Shown: positions 10,925 to 22,064, counted from the first letter of the stretch. The stretch: 64,000 nt of DNA from Acanthosepion pharaonis (GCA_903632075.3 CAHIKZ030002638.1:62001-126000), one strand, 5' to 3'. Made by a program: numbers and translations. The notes: generated from the sequence alone by a model not told the origin.

Positions 10925-11198
10925 GCAGATACTACACTTTGATCACAGCCAAAAGTAATATTTAGCCCCCCACCTCCCACGAGGGTTACATATGGCACAA
11001 AGCCGGGTTTAACGTGGGATTTCCGAGCCCGTAGGCTCGGCCAAAAATATTCCCCCTGTGAACCCGCATAAACGGGTTCAGGGGAAGTCAACCACCCCGA
11101 ACGAGACTCTGCCCTTCGACGGAGCCTCGTCCAGGTTCCTCTCCGCCCGAAGTCAGAGAGTTAGACTGTTACTTAGCCAAAAGTCTCAGAAACCATGA
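10925..11198 (-). pseudogene. Second U2 snRNA-derived pseudogene, split by a 219 bp insert
   Basis: Positions 10926-10955 (minus strand: CTTTTGGCTGTGATCAAAGT, then GTAGTATCTG) match U2 from about nucleotide 13 to 43, with the GTAGTA branch-site element intact. Positions 11175-11198 (minus strand: ATGGTTTCTGAGACTTTTGG, then CT) match the U2 5' end. The word AGCCAAAAG occurs at both junctions (10947-10955 and 11175-11183), as a target-site duplication around an insertion would. Only about 43 nt of U2 are present in total. Confidence 0.75.
10956..11174 (-). mobile_element. GC-rich structured insert inside U2; recurs in the LTR-like segment
   Basis: About 219 bp, far richer in G and C than its surroundings, flanked by AGCCAAAAG direct repeats. 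On the minus strand it can form strong hairpins: CCCCTGAACCCG with CGGGTTCACAGGGG, and CCGAGCC-TAC-GGGCTCGG. About 190 bp of it reappear on the plus strand at 28344-28568 with both hairpins kept. It could be an LTR fragment or a structured non-coding retroposon. Length and flanks suggest it moved as a unit, but this is inference. Confidence 0.65.
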
Positions 11199-12165
11199 CG
11201 ACTACAATAAAACACCATTTTTCAAACGCACAGTATTGAATGGTGGAAACCGAGTAAGGCAATCGCCAAAAATACAGTTACCATAAATAAAATAACATCG
11301 TCTACTGAATTCAGTCTTTTACACAAACTGGCCCTCAATATGCCCCGTGAAGCACAATGTCGTCATCAAGGTGTGGGTTTTTTTCTAAGACAAAAGAAAC
11401 ACGCTGCCAAAATATGCACAAAATATATATATACTAGCAGCATGGACCGACGTTACCCGTGCTTTATTCAAAAATCGTACGACTCATACAGCAATCGTTA
11501 AAATATTTTTGCCCTTTAAAAAATTTAAAGGAGTGCCCTTTTTCCGTGCTGATGTTGAAACATGCCTTTTTCGTGCCTATCTCACACTGCGAATTTTTTC
11601 TAAGCTCTATACTAAACATTAAATCTGTTATGAAAAAAGAACTAAAATGAACACAAAACGATCAGCTCTAAAAAAGGACTCGTAACTGGAAAAACCGAAT
11701 GAAAAAAGAATGTTAACAACAAATACTTTTTCACACGGAAGATGACAATGCTAGTTTGATGATGTCGGCAAAAAACCGTTAACTCATGTCTATTGTTTAA
11801 TAAATTTGTATTATTTAGAAACTTAATAATGGGAGTTTGCCCTTTGTAGGCATGAAAAAGGGCATGGGTCATCCCAAGTTTTTAAAGTTCAAAAGTTTTG
11901 TTTATAATTTTCCATTTAACTTTTGGTGTTTTATTCATCAAATTTTTGCATTGAATAATTAGCATAAAAAACTAACAAACAATAAAATAATTTTTAAAAA
12001 CCATAGTCCTAATAAATAGTTTAAATGCCCTACAAAAAAGATAACCCTTTATGAAGTCGTCAAAAAACAAATGTTAGCGATTTACGACAGTTTTTATATA
12101 CACAAAACCCTTTCAGTAAAATATAAAAAAATAAAATTAAAAAAATCTCCATAGACACTTAACCA
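11199..12165. other. AT-rich intergenic DNA with a short inverted pair
   Basis: No gene seen. Around 11440-11462, ACTAGCAGCATGGACCGACG and TTACCCGTGC resemble the left end of family D at 48.65 kb. ACGGAAGATGACAATGCTAG at 11738-11757 is repeated as its reverse complement near 12168-12187, giving an inverted pair about 430 bp apart. Confidence 0.5.
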
Positions 12166-12514
12166 GACTAGCATTGTCATCTTCCGCTTTAAATTTAGAC
12201 ACCCCAACCTTACCCTGACTTGACGTCCTTGAATGTAACTGAGATGTTGATACAAATTATTAACACCTTACGCCCCTTTTTCTTTAAACAATTGCTCTAG
12301 CCATTACCATAGAAATTTTGATTTCAATAATGAATATGCTTATAAAACACGTAAATTTCAGAAATAAGTTATTCCAATAAAAATTCGCTTGAAGATGAAA
12401 CAGAGCTTAGTACTTTAATTCAATTTAATTCAAATAATTATATTGAAGTTTTCGGCTCTTGTTTTGAAACATGAGAACTCTTATGTAGCGTGTTGGAATC
12501 ATATTTTAAATAAA

Positions 12515-12559
<45 letters not shown>

Positions 12560-12565
12560 CAAGAC
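12166..12565 (+). mobile_element. Single arm of the 1.6-3.0 kb foldback family
   Basis: It follows the right arm of the foldback in order: TTTAGACACCCC, then ATTCGCTTGAAGATGAAA, TTTTGAAACATG, TGTAGCG, ATATTTTAAAT and a terminal (TA)n. It shows that the arm can occur alone or with a badly decayed partner. No coding capacity. Confidence 0.7.
12520..12556. repeat. (TA)n microsatellite
   Basis: About 17 TA units at the end of the foldback arm, as in the other arms of this family. Confidence 0.9.
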
Positions 12566-13134
12566 CTAAGGGCCACTCAAAGTAGAGGTTTACTGACTGA
12601 AATTGTTGTAAAGGAAGGGATAGGCGGAACCAAGAAGTGAGTATTATGAGAATATGTAGGAGAGTTAATCGATTATTTATAATGGACCCTTCCGTTTTGA
12701 TCGTATGGAAACACGGAAAAGACATACCAGAGATGTTACTTGGTTTCAATGAGAGGAAGAGGGGAAAAAACGAAGGAAATATAAAAGACTTGAATGTCTC
12801 ATGTCAATATCTCACAAATAATGGACTATTCCATTTTGATCTCACCGAACGGCGGAAAAGAGGTGTTTCGGAGAGAAAATGATAGAAAAGAAAAAGTGTT
12901 TAATGGCTGTTTCAGTGAAATGGAAAAAGTTGTCAATTTCAGATCTTTTCATTTGTACCCCCTTACTTCTTAAAATAACGACCAGCATTCATATTTTTAT
13001 TGTTATTGAAATATTTTAAAATTGTTAAGCTCAAATATTTAACGATGTAATAAGGGAATTTCTACATATATTTTATTATTTACACTATTTACATTATTTG
13101 GACAGTTGTCCTCATCTTTATTGTTATATTCACC
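12566..13134. other. Intergenic, two copies of a short repeat
   Basis: Two variants of the same segment lie at about 12665-12730 (ATAATGGACCCTTCCGTTTT) and 12815-12880 (ATAATGGACTATTCCATTTT), each followed by a GAAAAGA-rich part. They relate to 10.53 kb and to the beginning of the LTR-like segment. No gene seen. Confidence 0.5.
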
Positions 13135-13380
13135 AATTCGGCCCAAGGACACATGGCCCAGTGGATAAAAGTGTTGCCTGATGTAATCCGATGACTTCAA
13201 CCAAAGTGTTGTGAGTTCAAGTTTGTGGCCAAAGTAAAGGTGAACAAAAACCTGGAGAGTTATATCAATAAAGAGAAATAACTGAAAGGGAGATATTCAG
13301 GAAAGGTATGACACGTGGAACTAGAACAACCTACCAGAATGGACTAAAAAAGAGGGATCATTTCAAAATTCCAACGTATA
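13135..13380 (+). mobile_element. tRNA-derived SINE (SINE-1), diverged copy
   Basis: AAGGACACATGGCCCAGTGG and ATAAAAGTGTTG form the A-box side. GTTGTGAGTTCAAGTTTGTG is the decayed B-box, followed by GTGGAACTAGAACAACCTAC. The tail enters the 119 bp array without interruption. Confidence 0.75.
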
Positions 13381-14340
13381 TCACCTGAAGAAGGCCGGAG
13401 CGTACAACGACAGAAACGTCGTGAATATGACAATAAAGATGAGGACAACAGTCCGAACAATGTAAACAGTGTAAATGGTTAAATACAAACAGATCTTTAA
13501 GAAGGATTTTTTTGTACATCGGCTGAAACCTCGTGAATATAACAATAAGGATGCGGACAACAGTTCGAACAATATAAATAGTGTAAATCGTTACAATATC
13601 TCATCTCAGGACAAATACTGATAAATGCCTGAGCGTACATCGGCCGAAACGTCGTGGATATTACAATGAAAGTGAGGACAACAGTTCGAACAATGTGTAA
13701 ATGGTTAAATATTTAATCTCAGAAATATGGATGGATCCTGACGAAGACCGGAGTGTAGACTAGCCGAAACATGGTGAATATGACAATAAAGATGAGAACA
13801 ACATAGCGAACAATATAAACAGTGTAAATGATTCCAGTATCTCATCTCAAAAATATAGACGGATCCTGAAGAAGGCCGGGGTGTAGAATAGCCGAAACGT
13901 CGTGAATATGACAATAAAGATGAGGACAACAATCTGAACGGTGTAAATAGTTACAATATCTCATCTCAGAAATATAGACAGATTCTGAAGAAGGCCGTAG
14001 TGTGGAATAACCGAAACCTTGTGAATATGAAAATAAAGAAGAGGACAATAATCCAAACCATATAAATTGTTACAATAGCTCATCTCAGAAATATAGAAGG
14101 ATCCTGAAGAAGGCCGGGGTGTAGCGTAGCCGAAACTTCGTGAATATGACAATGAAGATGAGGACAACAGTCTGAACAGTGTAAATAGTTACAATAGCTC
14201 ATCTCAGAAATATCGACGGATCCTGAAGAAGGCTGTGGTGTAGAATAACCGAAACGTCGTGAATATGAAAATAAAGATGAGGACAATAGTCCAAACCATA
14301 TAAATAGTTACAATAGTTCATCTCAAAAATATAGATAAAT
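13381..14340 (+). repeat. 119 bp tandem array from the SINE-1 tail, block 1
   Basis: About 8 units. GGATCCTGAAGAAGGCC (or variants) recurs at 13861, 13980, 14099 and 14218, exactly 119 bp apart; earlier units vary in length. Each carries CTGAAGAAGGCC, CCGAAACGTCGTGAATATGA, AAAGATGAGGACAA and CATCTCAGAAATATAGA. The series of 68-residue minus-strand frames offset by 119 bp is an echo of the repeat, not genes. Confidence 0.92.
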
Positions 14341-14735
14341 ATATTTTATTGTCGTAGAACTCGCCATGAACTTATTCAATCATTGACTGAAGATTTAGGA
14401 TTAATCAGAAAATTCCGATAGGAAAACTGAAATTTTCATGGGTATCTCTAGTTTATATAGATTTTTTGTAGAATCGAACAGCCGAACGTAAATATTGTTA
14501 ATTTATGTTAATTTCCAAGCTTCCCTACCCCGAAAAAATACCACACCTGAAGAAAAAAAAGAACAAAAGAAAAAAAAAAACAAACCAAAAAATAGTTTAA
14601 CCAATGATAACAATGTTTTTGTCCTTGTATTCTTTTATCAACTCATTAGCTTCGTGGCAGACGACACTTAAATGAAGAAGACGTAACAACTTCAAAAGAA
14701 AGCCGCTAATTAGAAATTCTACCGTTTCGTTTTTT
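14341..14735. other. Interruption of the 119 bp array, no gene seen
   Basis: AT-rich DNA of ordinary complexity with no recognised feature. Together with the following LINE fragment it splits the array into two blocks. Confidence 0.5.
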
Positions 14736-15060
14736 ATTGCTTTCGTTCAGGTGTTCGCTGGTGTTTTCTGTTCTAATTGCTTTTGCCTGTAGCGCCATGC
14801 ACACATTATATATTAACACCTGGTTATTCATGTTTCGCTTTGAGATAATCAGTCACAGTCCTCATATTTTAACCGTGTCCGTTCAGGACGTAGTCGATCA
14901 TGGCTCTCAACTGTTTCCCGTTCCAATCTTCTTCTATGTGCCGTTGCTCACACGTTTGGCCCTTGGTATTCTCAGCATCATTCTTTAGAACTAGATATCT
15001 CCTGAGCCTTTACATTGTCCACCATTCACTGCCATATAGGAGGGCTGATATTACACAGAA
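14736..15060 (-). pseudogene. LINE reverse transcriptase C-terminal remnant, minus strand
   Basis: On the minus strand, frames after reverse transcriptase can be followed in pieces: ALLYGSEWWTM, a segment equivalent to the RRMLRI region, and finally AMIDYVLNGHG. The last piece matches the plus-strand LINE remnant at 18.34 kb (ATGATCGCCTACGTCCTGAA there, ATGATCGACTACGTCCTGAA here). It is heavily deleted and frameshifted. It represents the poorly conserved C-terminal domain of a non-LTR retrotransposon; the clade (possibly RTE-like) is not certain. Confidence 0.65.
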
Positions 15061-15690
15061 AAAAATCAACAGTCCGGACAATGAAATAGTTTTAAATAGT
15101 TACAATATCTCATCTCAGAAATAAAGACAGATCTTTAAGAAGGGCGTAGTGTACATCGGCTTAAACGTCGTGAATATAACAATAAAGATGCGGACAACAG
15201 TTCGAACAATGTAGTAAGCAGTTCAAATAGTTACAATATCTCATCTCAGGATAAATACTGAAAAATGCCTGAGCATACATCGGCCGAAACGTCGGAAAGA
15301 TGACAATAAAAATGAGGACGACAGTCCGAACAATGTAAACAGTGTCAATGGCTAAATATCTCATCTCAGAAATATAGACGGATCCTGAAGAAGGCCGGAG
15401 TGTAGATTAGGCGGAACGTCGTGAATATGACAATGAAGATGAGGACAACAGTCCGAACAGTATAGATAGTTACAATAGCTCATCTCAGAAATATAGATGG
15501 ATCCCGAAGAAGGCCAGAGTGTAGACTAGCCGAAACGTCATGAATATGACAATAAAGATGAGGACAACATTCCGAACTATATAAACAGTGTTAATGGTTA
15601 AAGTATCTCATCTCAGAAATATAGACGGATCCGGAAGAAGGACGTAGTGTAGAATAGCCGAAACGTCGTGAATATGACTATATGAATATA
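15061..15690 (+). repeat. 119 bp tandem array from the SINE-1 tail, block 2
   Basis: About five further units with the same motifs (AAGAAGG, CCGAAACGTCGTGAATATGA, GATGAGGAC, TCTCATCTCAGAAATA). It is the continuation of block 1 beyond the inserted DNA. Confidence 0.9.
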
Positions 15691-16140
<450 letters not shown>

Positions 16141-16204
16141 TATTTGAATCCATTACATTCACTTAGGTACTAATACAATTGCTATAATGTAATGTTACGG
16201 ATAT

Positions 16205-16206
<2 letters not shown>

Positions 16207-16263
<57 letters not shown>
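16207..16263. repeat. (TA)n microsatellite
   Basis: About 28 TA units immediately left of the inverted SINE-2 pair. Confidence 0.95.
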
Positions 16264-16267
<4 letters not shown>

Positions 16268-16692
16268 GAAATGGACAAAGTCCGACAATTATTTTAAGAC
16301 ATTTTTATGTTTATACTTTTTTTTTTGTAGATACAAATATTTAATTAAAAACTCTGTTTATAATAAACAGTATTAAATGACATTTACCAGCCGGAATGTC
16401 GAGAAATTGTCATAGAAAACATTCGTCCTCCGACAGGAATCGAACCTGTATCCTATACGGGACCGTCGTGTGGCCATAGAAGAGCGTTTCGATTAGCATG
16501 GTCGATTTTACTGTGGCTCAATCGGTAAAGCATGTCAGGCTATATATAGGTTCGATTTCTGTCGAAGGACTCATATTTTCTATGAAAATTTCTCGATATT
16601 TCGGCCGGTAAATGTCGCTAATACTGTTTATTATAAACAGACCATTTACTTTAGATATTTGTATCTATAAAAAGAACGTACAAACATAAAAA

Positions 16693-16696
<4 letters not shown>
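16264..16696. mobile_element. Inverted pair of tRNA-like SINEs (SINE-2), locus 1
   Basis: Two copies face each other. The right copy (about 16505-16696) has an A-box-like TGTGGCTCAATCGGTAAAGC, a B-box-like GGTTCGATTTC about 35 nt later, then ATTTTCTATGAAAATTTCTC, CAGACCATTTACTTTAGAT and ATAAAAAGAACGTACAAACA. The left copy (16264-16480) is the reverse complement, including GGAATCGAACCTG. The box spacing fits a tRNA ancestor. The same arrangement with the same outer ends recurs at 52.05-52.61 kb. (TA)n flanks both sides. Confidence 0.8.

Positions 16697-16753
<57 letters not shown>
16697..16753. repeat. (TA)n microsatellite
   Basis: About 28 TA units immediately right of the inverted SINE-2 pair. 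The symmetry of TA repeats on both sides suggests insertion into, or growth from, a TA site. Confidence 0.95.
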
Positions 16754-16756
<3 letters not shown>

Positions 16757-16889
16757 CTTCCGATCCTTAGCTATGATTAATTAATGATGAACATGTCATT
16801 TTGGTTTAAGATCGATTTCATTTCGATTCTTCTCTTAATCATGGCGAGTAATTATATATACTTATTGGTCAGAGTAGAGTGTAATAGTG

Positions 16890-17030
16890 TTATGAAAACA
16901 TCTGAGAATTCCAGTAAGATATCTTTAATCATTTCTAAGATACAACGGTTCAAAGCTTAATCTAACAGTTGGACAATTTTGCGGTTACACGATGTGGACA
17001 ATTTTGCTGTTACACCCGGCGTAGCAAATA
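16890..17030 (+). mobile_element. Dispersed short repeat, family F
   Basis: It reads GAGAATTCCAGTAAGATATC, TCTAAGATACAACG, AGCTTAATCTAACAGTTGGA, CAATTTTGC.GTTACAC. The reverse complement occurs at 31545-31645. Ends are not defined, and there is no coding sequence. Confidence 0.65.
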
Positions 17031-17120
17031 AGTTGATGTCAAAGAAAATGGATGCCTTTGGTTGTCTTTAAGTGAGTATTAACACGATCATCTTGCATTT
17101 GTTACCTGTAAAGCTGTAAA

Positions 17121-17302
17121 ATTGTTGGCCATCTTTACGTCTACAAATTGTTGGCCACTTTTGTGTCTACAAATTGTTGGCGATCTTTGCGTCTGCAAAT
17201 TGTTGGCCACCTTTGCATCTGCAAATTGTTGGCCATCTTTGCATCTGCAAATTGTTGGCCATCTTTGCGTCTTCAAATTGTTGGCCACCTTGGACGGATT
17301 TC
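17121..17302. repeat. 26 bp minisatellite, seven units
   Basis: ATTGTTGGCCATCTTTGCGT plus CTGCAA recurs at 17121, 17147, 17173, 17199, 17225, 17251 and 17277, an exact 26 bp period with a few substitutions. Units are directly joined without spacers. The overlapping frames of about 70 residues offset by 26 bp are artefacts. Confidence 0.97.
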
Positions 17303-17429
17303 AGAGCTTTTATATGTTTACCAAATTTGTATAAGTCTGGCACAGCGACACGACATTGGATTACCCCATCAAGATCGAGCTAACTCCAAAAGAGAAAGAA
17401 TAACTTGTTAAGCAAATCTCTTAAGATAA

Positions 17430-18400
17430 TCTACATAGGTGATGAGTCTGCTTGGCGAAAGATTTAGGGGTATAAGACAAGGATGTGCCTTCTCACCAGA
17501 TATATTCAACCTATACAGTGAGACAATTCTGAGAGAATTAGAAGTCGTACTAGTTGGGACCCTAACAGGTGCTCCCACCCCATGTCAAAGTGCACCTGGG
17601 AACACCAGCAATTAAGAGGTGGTTCCACGCTCCTCAAAACCTCCTGATCAGAGGCCTTGCTGTTGGACGTAGTTTATCGTCTTACCCAGGACGCGGATCT
17701 AGTTTATCGTCATACCCAGGACACTATCAGCAAAAGAAGGAACCCAAAATGCAAATTACAAATCTGGAATCCTAAAATCAAACAAATACAGAAATTTAGA
17801 TATCTGGGAAGTATAGTAACAGAGGACGGAAAGAGCGATACTGAGATCTGAAGACGTATTGGGATGGCCAAAGATGCCTTCCAAAAGCTAAGCAGGGTAT
17901 TAAGTGGCAGGAAAAATTTCGTTGGAAACAAAGAAAAGAGTACTGAACTGTTACGTAATATCTGTCCTCCTGTATGGCAGCTAACGCTGGACAATCTCCT
18001 CAAAGATGAAGAAGAAATCTGAAGCAGCATAAATGTGGTTCTACAGAAGGATGCTGAGGATAGCATGGACTGAACATGTCAGTAACAATGAGGTTTTGGA
18101 GAATGGATACAAAAAGAAAACTTATGCTTAACACAAGGAAGAGGCATTTGACATTTCTGGGGCACTCGTTGAGGAGGGAGGGCTTGGAAAATCTGGTACT
18201 CACGAGACAAATAGATGGCAAGATGGACAGAGGAAAACATCGTGTATGGGCTTGATCAAATGGATGACAGAACAAGGTTTGGGAGAAATAACAAAAAGAC
18301 AAAACTTATTAAGAACCAAAAGGGGGATGAAGATGCGGAGGTTCATGATCGCCTACGTCCTGAAGGGACACGGCACATCAGAGACAAGAGTCGAGAAATC
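17430..18400 (+). pseudogene. Non-LTR retrotransposon (LINE) reverse transcriptase remnant
   Basis: The frame at about 17460-17560 reads RGIRQGCAFSPDIFNLYSE, the reverse transcriptase motif around RQG..SP.LFN. The catalytic YADD region is absent; in its place lies a family C repeat (17565-17735). Downstream, in several frames, are FRYLGSIVTEDGKSDTEI, a YRRMLRIAWTEHVSNNEVLE segment, LTFLGHSLRREGLENLVLTR and finally the motif around 18340. This order is the conserved C-terminal domain of endonuclease/reverse transcriptase LINEs. Stop codons and frameshifts make it dead. Related pieces on the minus strand lie at 14.74 and 22.07 kb. Clade (RTE-like or other) is unresolved. Confidence 0.85.
17565..17735 (+). 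mobile_element. Dispersed short repeat, family C, inside the LINE
   Basis: It contains CACCTGGGAACACCAGCAAT, TTAAGAGGTGGTTCCACGCT, CTGATCAGAGGCCTTGCTG and two copies of TTATCGTC.TACCCAGGAC. A close copy lies at 48.0 kb. It replaces the LINE catalytic region. Confidence 0.75.
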
Positions 18401-18640
18401 ACAATTTTAATTAAAAGAGATCGGTGCGCATTCATGTTTCGATCCTGGAAGACATTGTTGATTTCTTTGTTCAATCGGAACAACAAATGGTAAAAGAATA
18501 ATTAGGATAAAAGAAGGGTCTGTTGTTTTCGTGAGAAACATTCGACTTCAATCAAAAGTCCAACATTGTCTTGGGTGGACAATAATAAAATGAAGCACAA
18601 TTTTTTTTGTTATTGTTCCGATCTGAGTACTTGGCAGCCA
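18401..18640. other. Intergenic, no gene seen
   Basis: Short unique-looking region between the LINE remnant and the pyrimidine tract. Confidence 0.5.
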
Positions 18641-19923
18641 TCTTTGATCAGGTTTTATTTTAACGACATTTACTCATTGATTAATCTATTTTCTTTTCTT
18701 TATTTCTCTTCTATCTTTCTTTCTATCGTGTATATTCACCTTTATTCTTTTTCTCTTTCTTGTCTTCTTCTTTTTCTTTTTTTATTTCAAAGTATTTCCT
18801 TTCTTTTTCCTTTGCGTTTACAATCATATATTCATGCTTTTTCTCCATTCTTCATTCTTTTCTTTTGTAAGACTTTCTTTTTTTTCGATTCTCCTTTTTC
18901 TTTTCTTTCTTTCTTTCTTTCTTCCTTTCTTTCTTTCTTCCTTCTTTTTTCATATTTTTTTTCTTTTATGTGCATTATTTCAGTATTAAAAAATGACTTT
19001 TTTTTCTCGCTTTTTTCTCTCATTTTTCTTTTTTTTAATCAATACATTTCTTTTTTTTTTCTTTCTTATTTTTATTTTTTTCTTTTTTTTCTTTCATGCA
19101 TTCTTTTTCTCTCTTTTTCTTTCTCTACTTTTTTTCTTTTATTTTTTTTTAATTTATTTATTTTTCTTTCTTTTTTTTTTTTTTTTCTTGTAAATTCAAG
19201 TTCAGTCATTTTTTTTTTCTTCTCCGTTCTCCTCCTCTTTTCTTCTTCTTTTTTAATCTATTTTTCTTTTTTCTTTCTTTTTTTTCTTGCATACTTTTTA
19301 ACTCTTCTTTCTCTTTTTCTTTTTTTAATTTTTTCCATTTTAATCATTCCTTTTTCTCTCTTTCCCTCTTTCTTTTCTACTTTTTTATTTTATGTGCACT
19401 TAAATTCAATCATTCTGATGTCTTTTCTCTCCACTTCCACTTTTTTTTTCTATTTTCTTTCTTTCTCTATTTCTTCCTTTCTATCTTTTTCTTTCTCTTT
19501 CTATTCTTTTTTTCTTACTGAATTCTTTTCTTTTTTTTCTTTCTTGTAGATTTGCCATCATATATTTATACTTGCCCTTCTTTCTTTTCTTCTTTTTTTC
19601 TTTCTTTCTTTCTTAATTTGTCTTTTCTTTTATATGCATTAACATCAAACATTTTCATGCCTTTTCCTTTCTCTCCCAAATTATTTTCTTTTTTAATTCT
19701 TTCATTTTCTCTGTTTTCTTTCTTTCTTTCTTCCTTTCTTTCTTTTTCTTTCTCTTTCTCTTTTTCTTATTCTTTTTCTTTTTTATGTGCAATTAACTTC
19801 CGCCATTATGACTTTTCCTTACATTTTCTCTTTTAGTTTTATTTACCTTTTTCTTTTAAAACTTTTTCTTTTTTTAAATTTTTTTCTTTCTTTCCTGATT
19901 ATTTTTTCTTTTTTCTTCATTAC

Positions 19924-19966
<43 letters not shown>

Positions 19967-21870
19967 TTTTTTTTTTTTTTATGTTCATTTCAAGTTCAGC
20001 CATTCTTTCTTTCTTTTCCTTTCTCTTACTCTTTTCTGATTATTTTTTTTATCCTTTCTTTCTTTTCTTTTACTTTTTTCTTTCATAGGCATTTACTTTC
20101 ATGCATTCTTCTTCTTTCTTTTCTCTTCCACATTCTATTTTTCTTCTTTCTTTCTTACTTGTGCACTCTCATTTCTTTTCCTTTTCTCTTACTTTTTCTT
20201 TTTTCTTTCTACTTTTAAAATATTCATTTGTCATTTTTATTTCTTTTTTTACTAAATCTTTTTTTTTTTTTTTTTTTTTTTTTTTCTTCTGCTTTTTTCA
20301 TTTCTTTTTTTTTTTCTTTTTTTTTTTTTCATTTTTTTAATCTTCATTTGTCACTTTTATTCCTTTTAATTCCTTTTTTTTCTTTTTTTTTTTTTTCTCA
20401 TTTTTTTCTTTTCTCTTTCTTTTTTTTTTTTTTTTTTAAAATTTTTTTAATCTTCATTTGTCACTTTTATTCCTTTTCCTTCCTCCTTTCTTTCTTTATT
20501 TTTTCGCACTCTCATTTTTTATTCTTTTCTCTTTATTTTTCTTTTTTCTTTCTCTATTTTAAAATCTTTATTTTTCATTTTATTATTTTTTTCTTTCTTT
20601 TCTTTTTTTTCTTTTTCTTTCTTTTAGCTTTTTATTTAATTTTTTTTTTTTTTTTTTATTTTTTTTTTTTTCTTTTAATTTTTAGAAAATTCAATTTATT
20701 TTTTTCAATTTTTATTTCTTAGAAATAATTTTAAAATTTTTTATTATTTCTTTTTGACATTTCTTATAAATTGGTTTTCAATATATAATATATGGAAAAT
20801 AAATATATTGATTTTTTTTTTTTTTTATTTTTCTTTATTTCTGAAATGTCATAAAAACATCATATTTTTTTCTTTCTTTTCTTTTTTAAAATCTTTCTTT
20901 CTTTTTCTTTCTTCTTTTTTTTTTTTTCAATTTTTAGATTTTGAAAAAGAAAACAAAATAAATTTTGATAGAAAGCATTTTTTTCTTTCTTTCTTTTTCT
21001 TTCTAGATACATTCTTTTTTTTTTCTGCCATGGAAAAATTTCTTTCTTTTCATTTTTTTGAAAAAAATTTTTCTTTCTTTTAAAGATTTTTTTCTTTGGT
21101 TTTCTTTTTTCTTGATAAATTTTTATTTCTTTATACTTTTCTATTTATTTTTTGAAAAATTTCTTTCTTTTTTTTTCTTTCTTTCTTTCTTTTAGAAATT
21201 TCTTTTTAATATAATTAATTTCAAATCTTTATTTTTTTATTCAATTTATACTTATAAATATATATTTCTTATATTCTTTCTTTATATATTCTTAAAGTAT
21301 TTTTTTCTTTTCTTTTTTAAAAACAAATAAAATTTTATATATATCTTTTTTTTTTTTTTTTTAAAATGTTCTCAATTTTTAAATTTCATTTAATCATTTA
21401 TTCCATTTATTTCCTTTTATTTTTTTTTTTCTTTATTTCTTGGATCATATTCATTTCTTTTCTTTTTCTCTTCCTTTTTCTTTTTTCTTTCTCTTTTTAA
21501 AAATCTATACAATAAAGATTTTTATTATTTTATCCTTTCCTCCTTCTTTTATTTCTTTGTAAATTTATATATCATTCATATATAAATTCATTCTTATTTA
21601 ATAAAAATCTTTTTTATTTTTTTTTTTGCTTCTTTCTTCAATTGATCTTTTCTTTTCTCCTTTTTTTATAAAATTTTCGCTGTTTTTTTTTTCTTTTTAT
21701 TTTTCTTTTTTAAATATTTCTTTTTTTTTATTTTATTTTTTTTTTTATTTTCTTTTATTTTTTTTTTTTTCTTTTTTCTTTCTTTCTAAAAATTGATCAA
21801 ACCCATTTTTTTAAATTTTCTTTTTATTTTCTTTTTTTCACGATTTTAAATTTTCTTTCATAATTGTGCG
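18640..21870. repeat. 3.2 kb pyrimidine (T/C) tract
   Basis: Almost the whole plus strand is T and C, made of degenerate (TTTC)n, (TTTTC)n and long T runs, including about 40 T near 19927-19970. A and G occur mostly as isolated words such as ATGCATT or TTAAAA. This extreme strand asymmetry could form triplex (H-DNA) structures. Open frames up to 327 residues rich in Phe, Ser and Leu arise only because TTT, TTC and CTT are not stop codons. Confidence 0.95.
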
Positions 21871-22064
21871 GATAGAATTACTTCTGAATCGAATAGAAAA
21901 AGAATCACAAAACGATTGGAAGATTATGTTGCACCAATATCCGCACTGAGCAGAGCGTTCTTGATTTGAAAATCTGGATTCGAAACGAGTTCCTATCTGA
22001 ACTTTAACACAACCCAAAGGCGACAGTGAGAATGAAATTTAAATATAATTAAATAAACTTTTTT
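21871..22064. other. Intergenic, no gene seen
   Basis: Transition from the pyrimidine tract back to mixed sequence; nothing recognised. Confidence 0.5.

Noticed and set aside
13842..14286. Family of similar genes of 68 residues in tandem on the minus strand
   Set aside because: Frames repeat every 119 bp because of the SINE-tail array.
17121..17302. CRISPR-like short repeat of 26 bp
   Set aside because: No spacers; contiguous minisatellite.
18566..19549. Open frame of 327 residues, the longest in the window
   Set aside because: It is read through the pyrimidine tract and consists almost only of Phe, Ser, Leu and Ile. TTT, TTC, CTT and TCT are never stop codons, so the length is an effect of composition.
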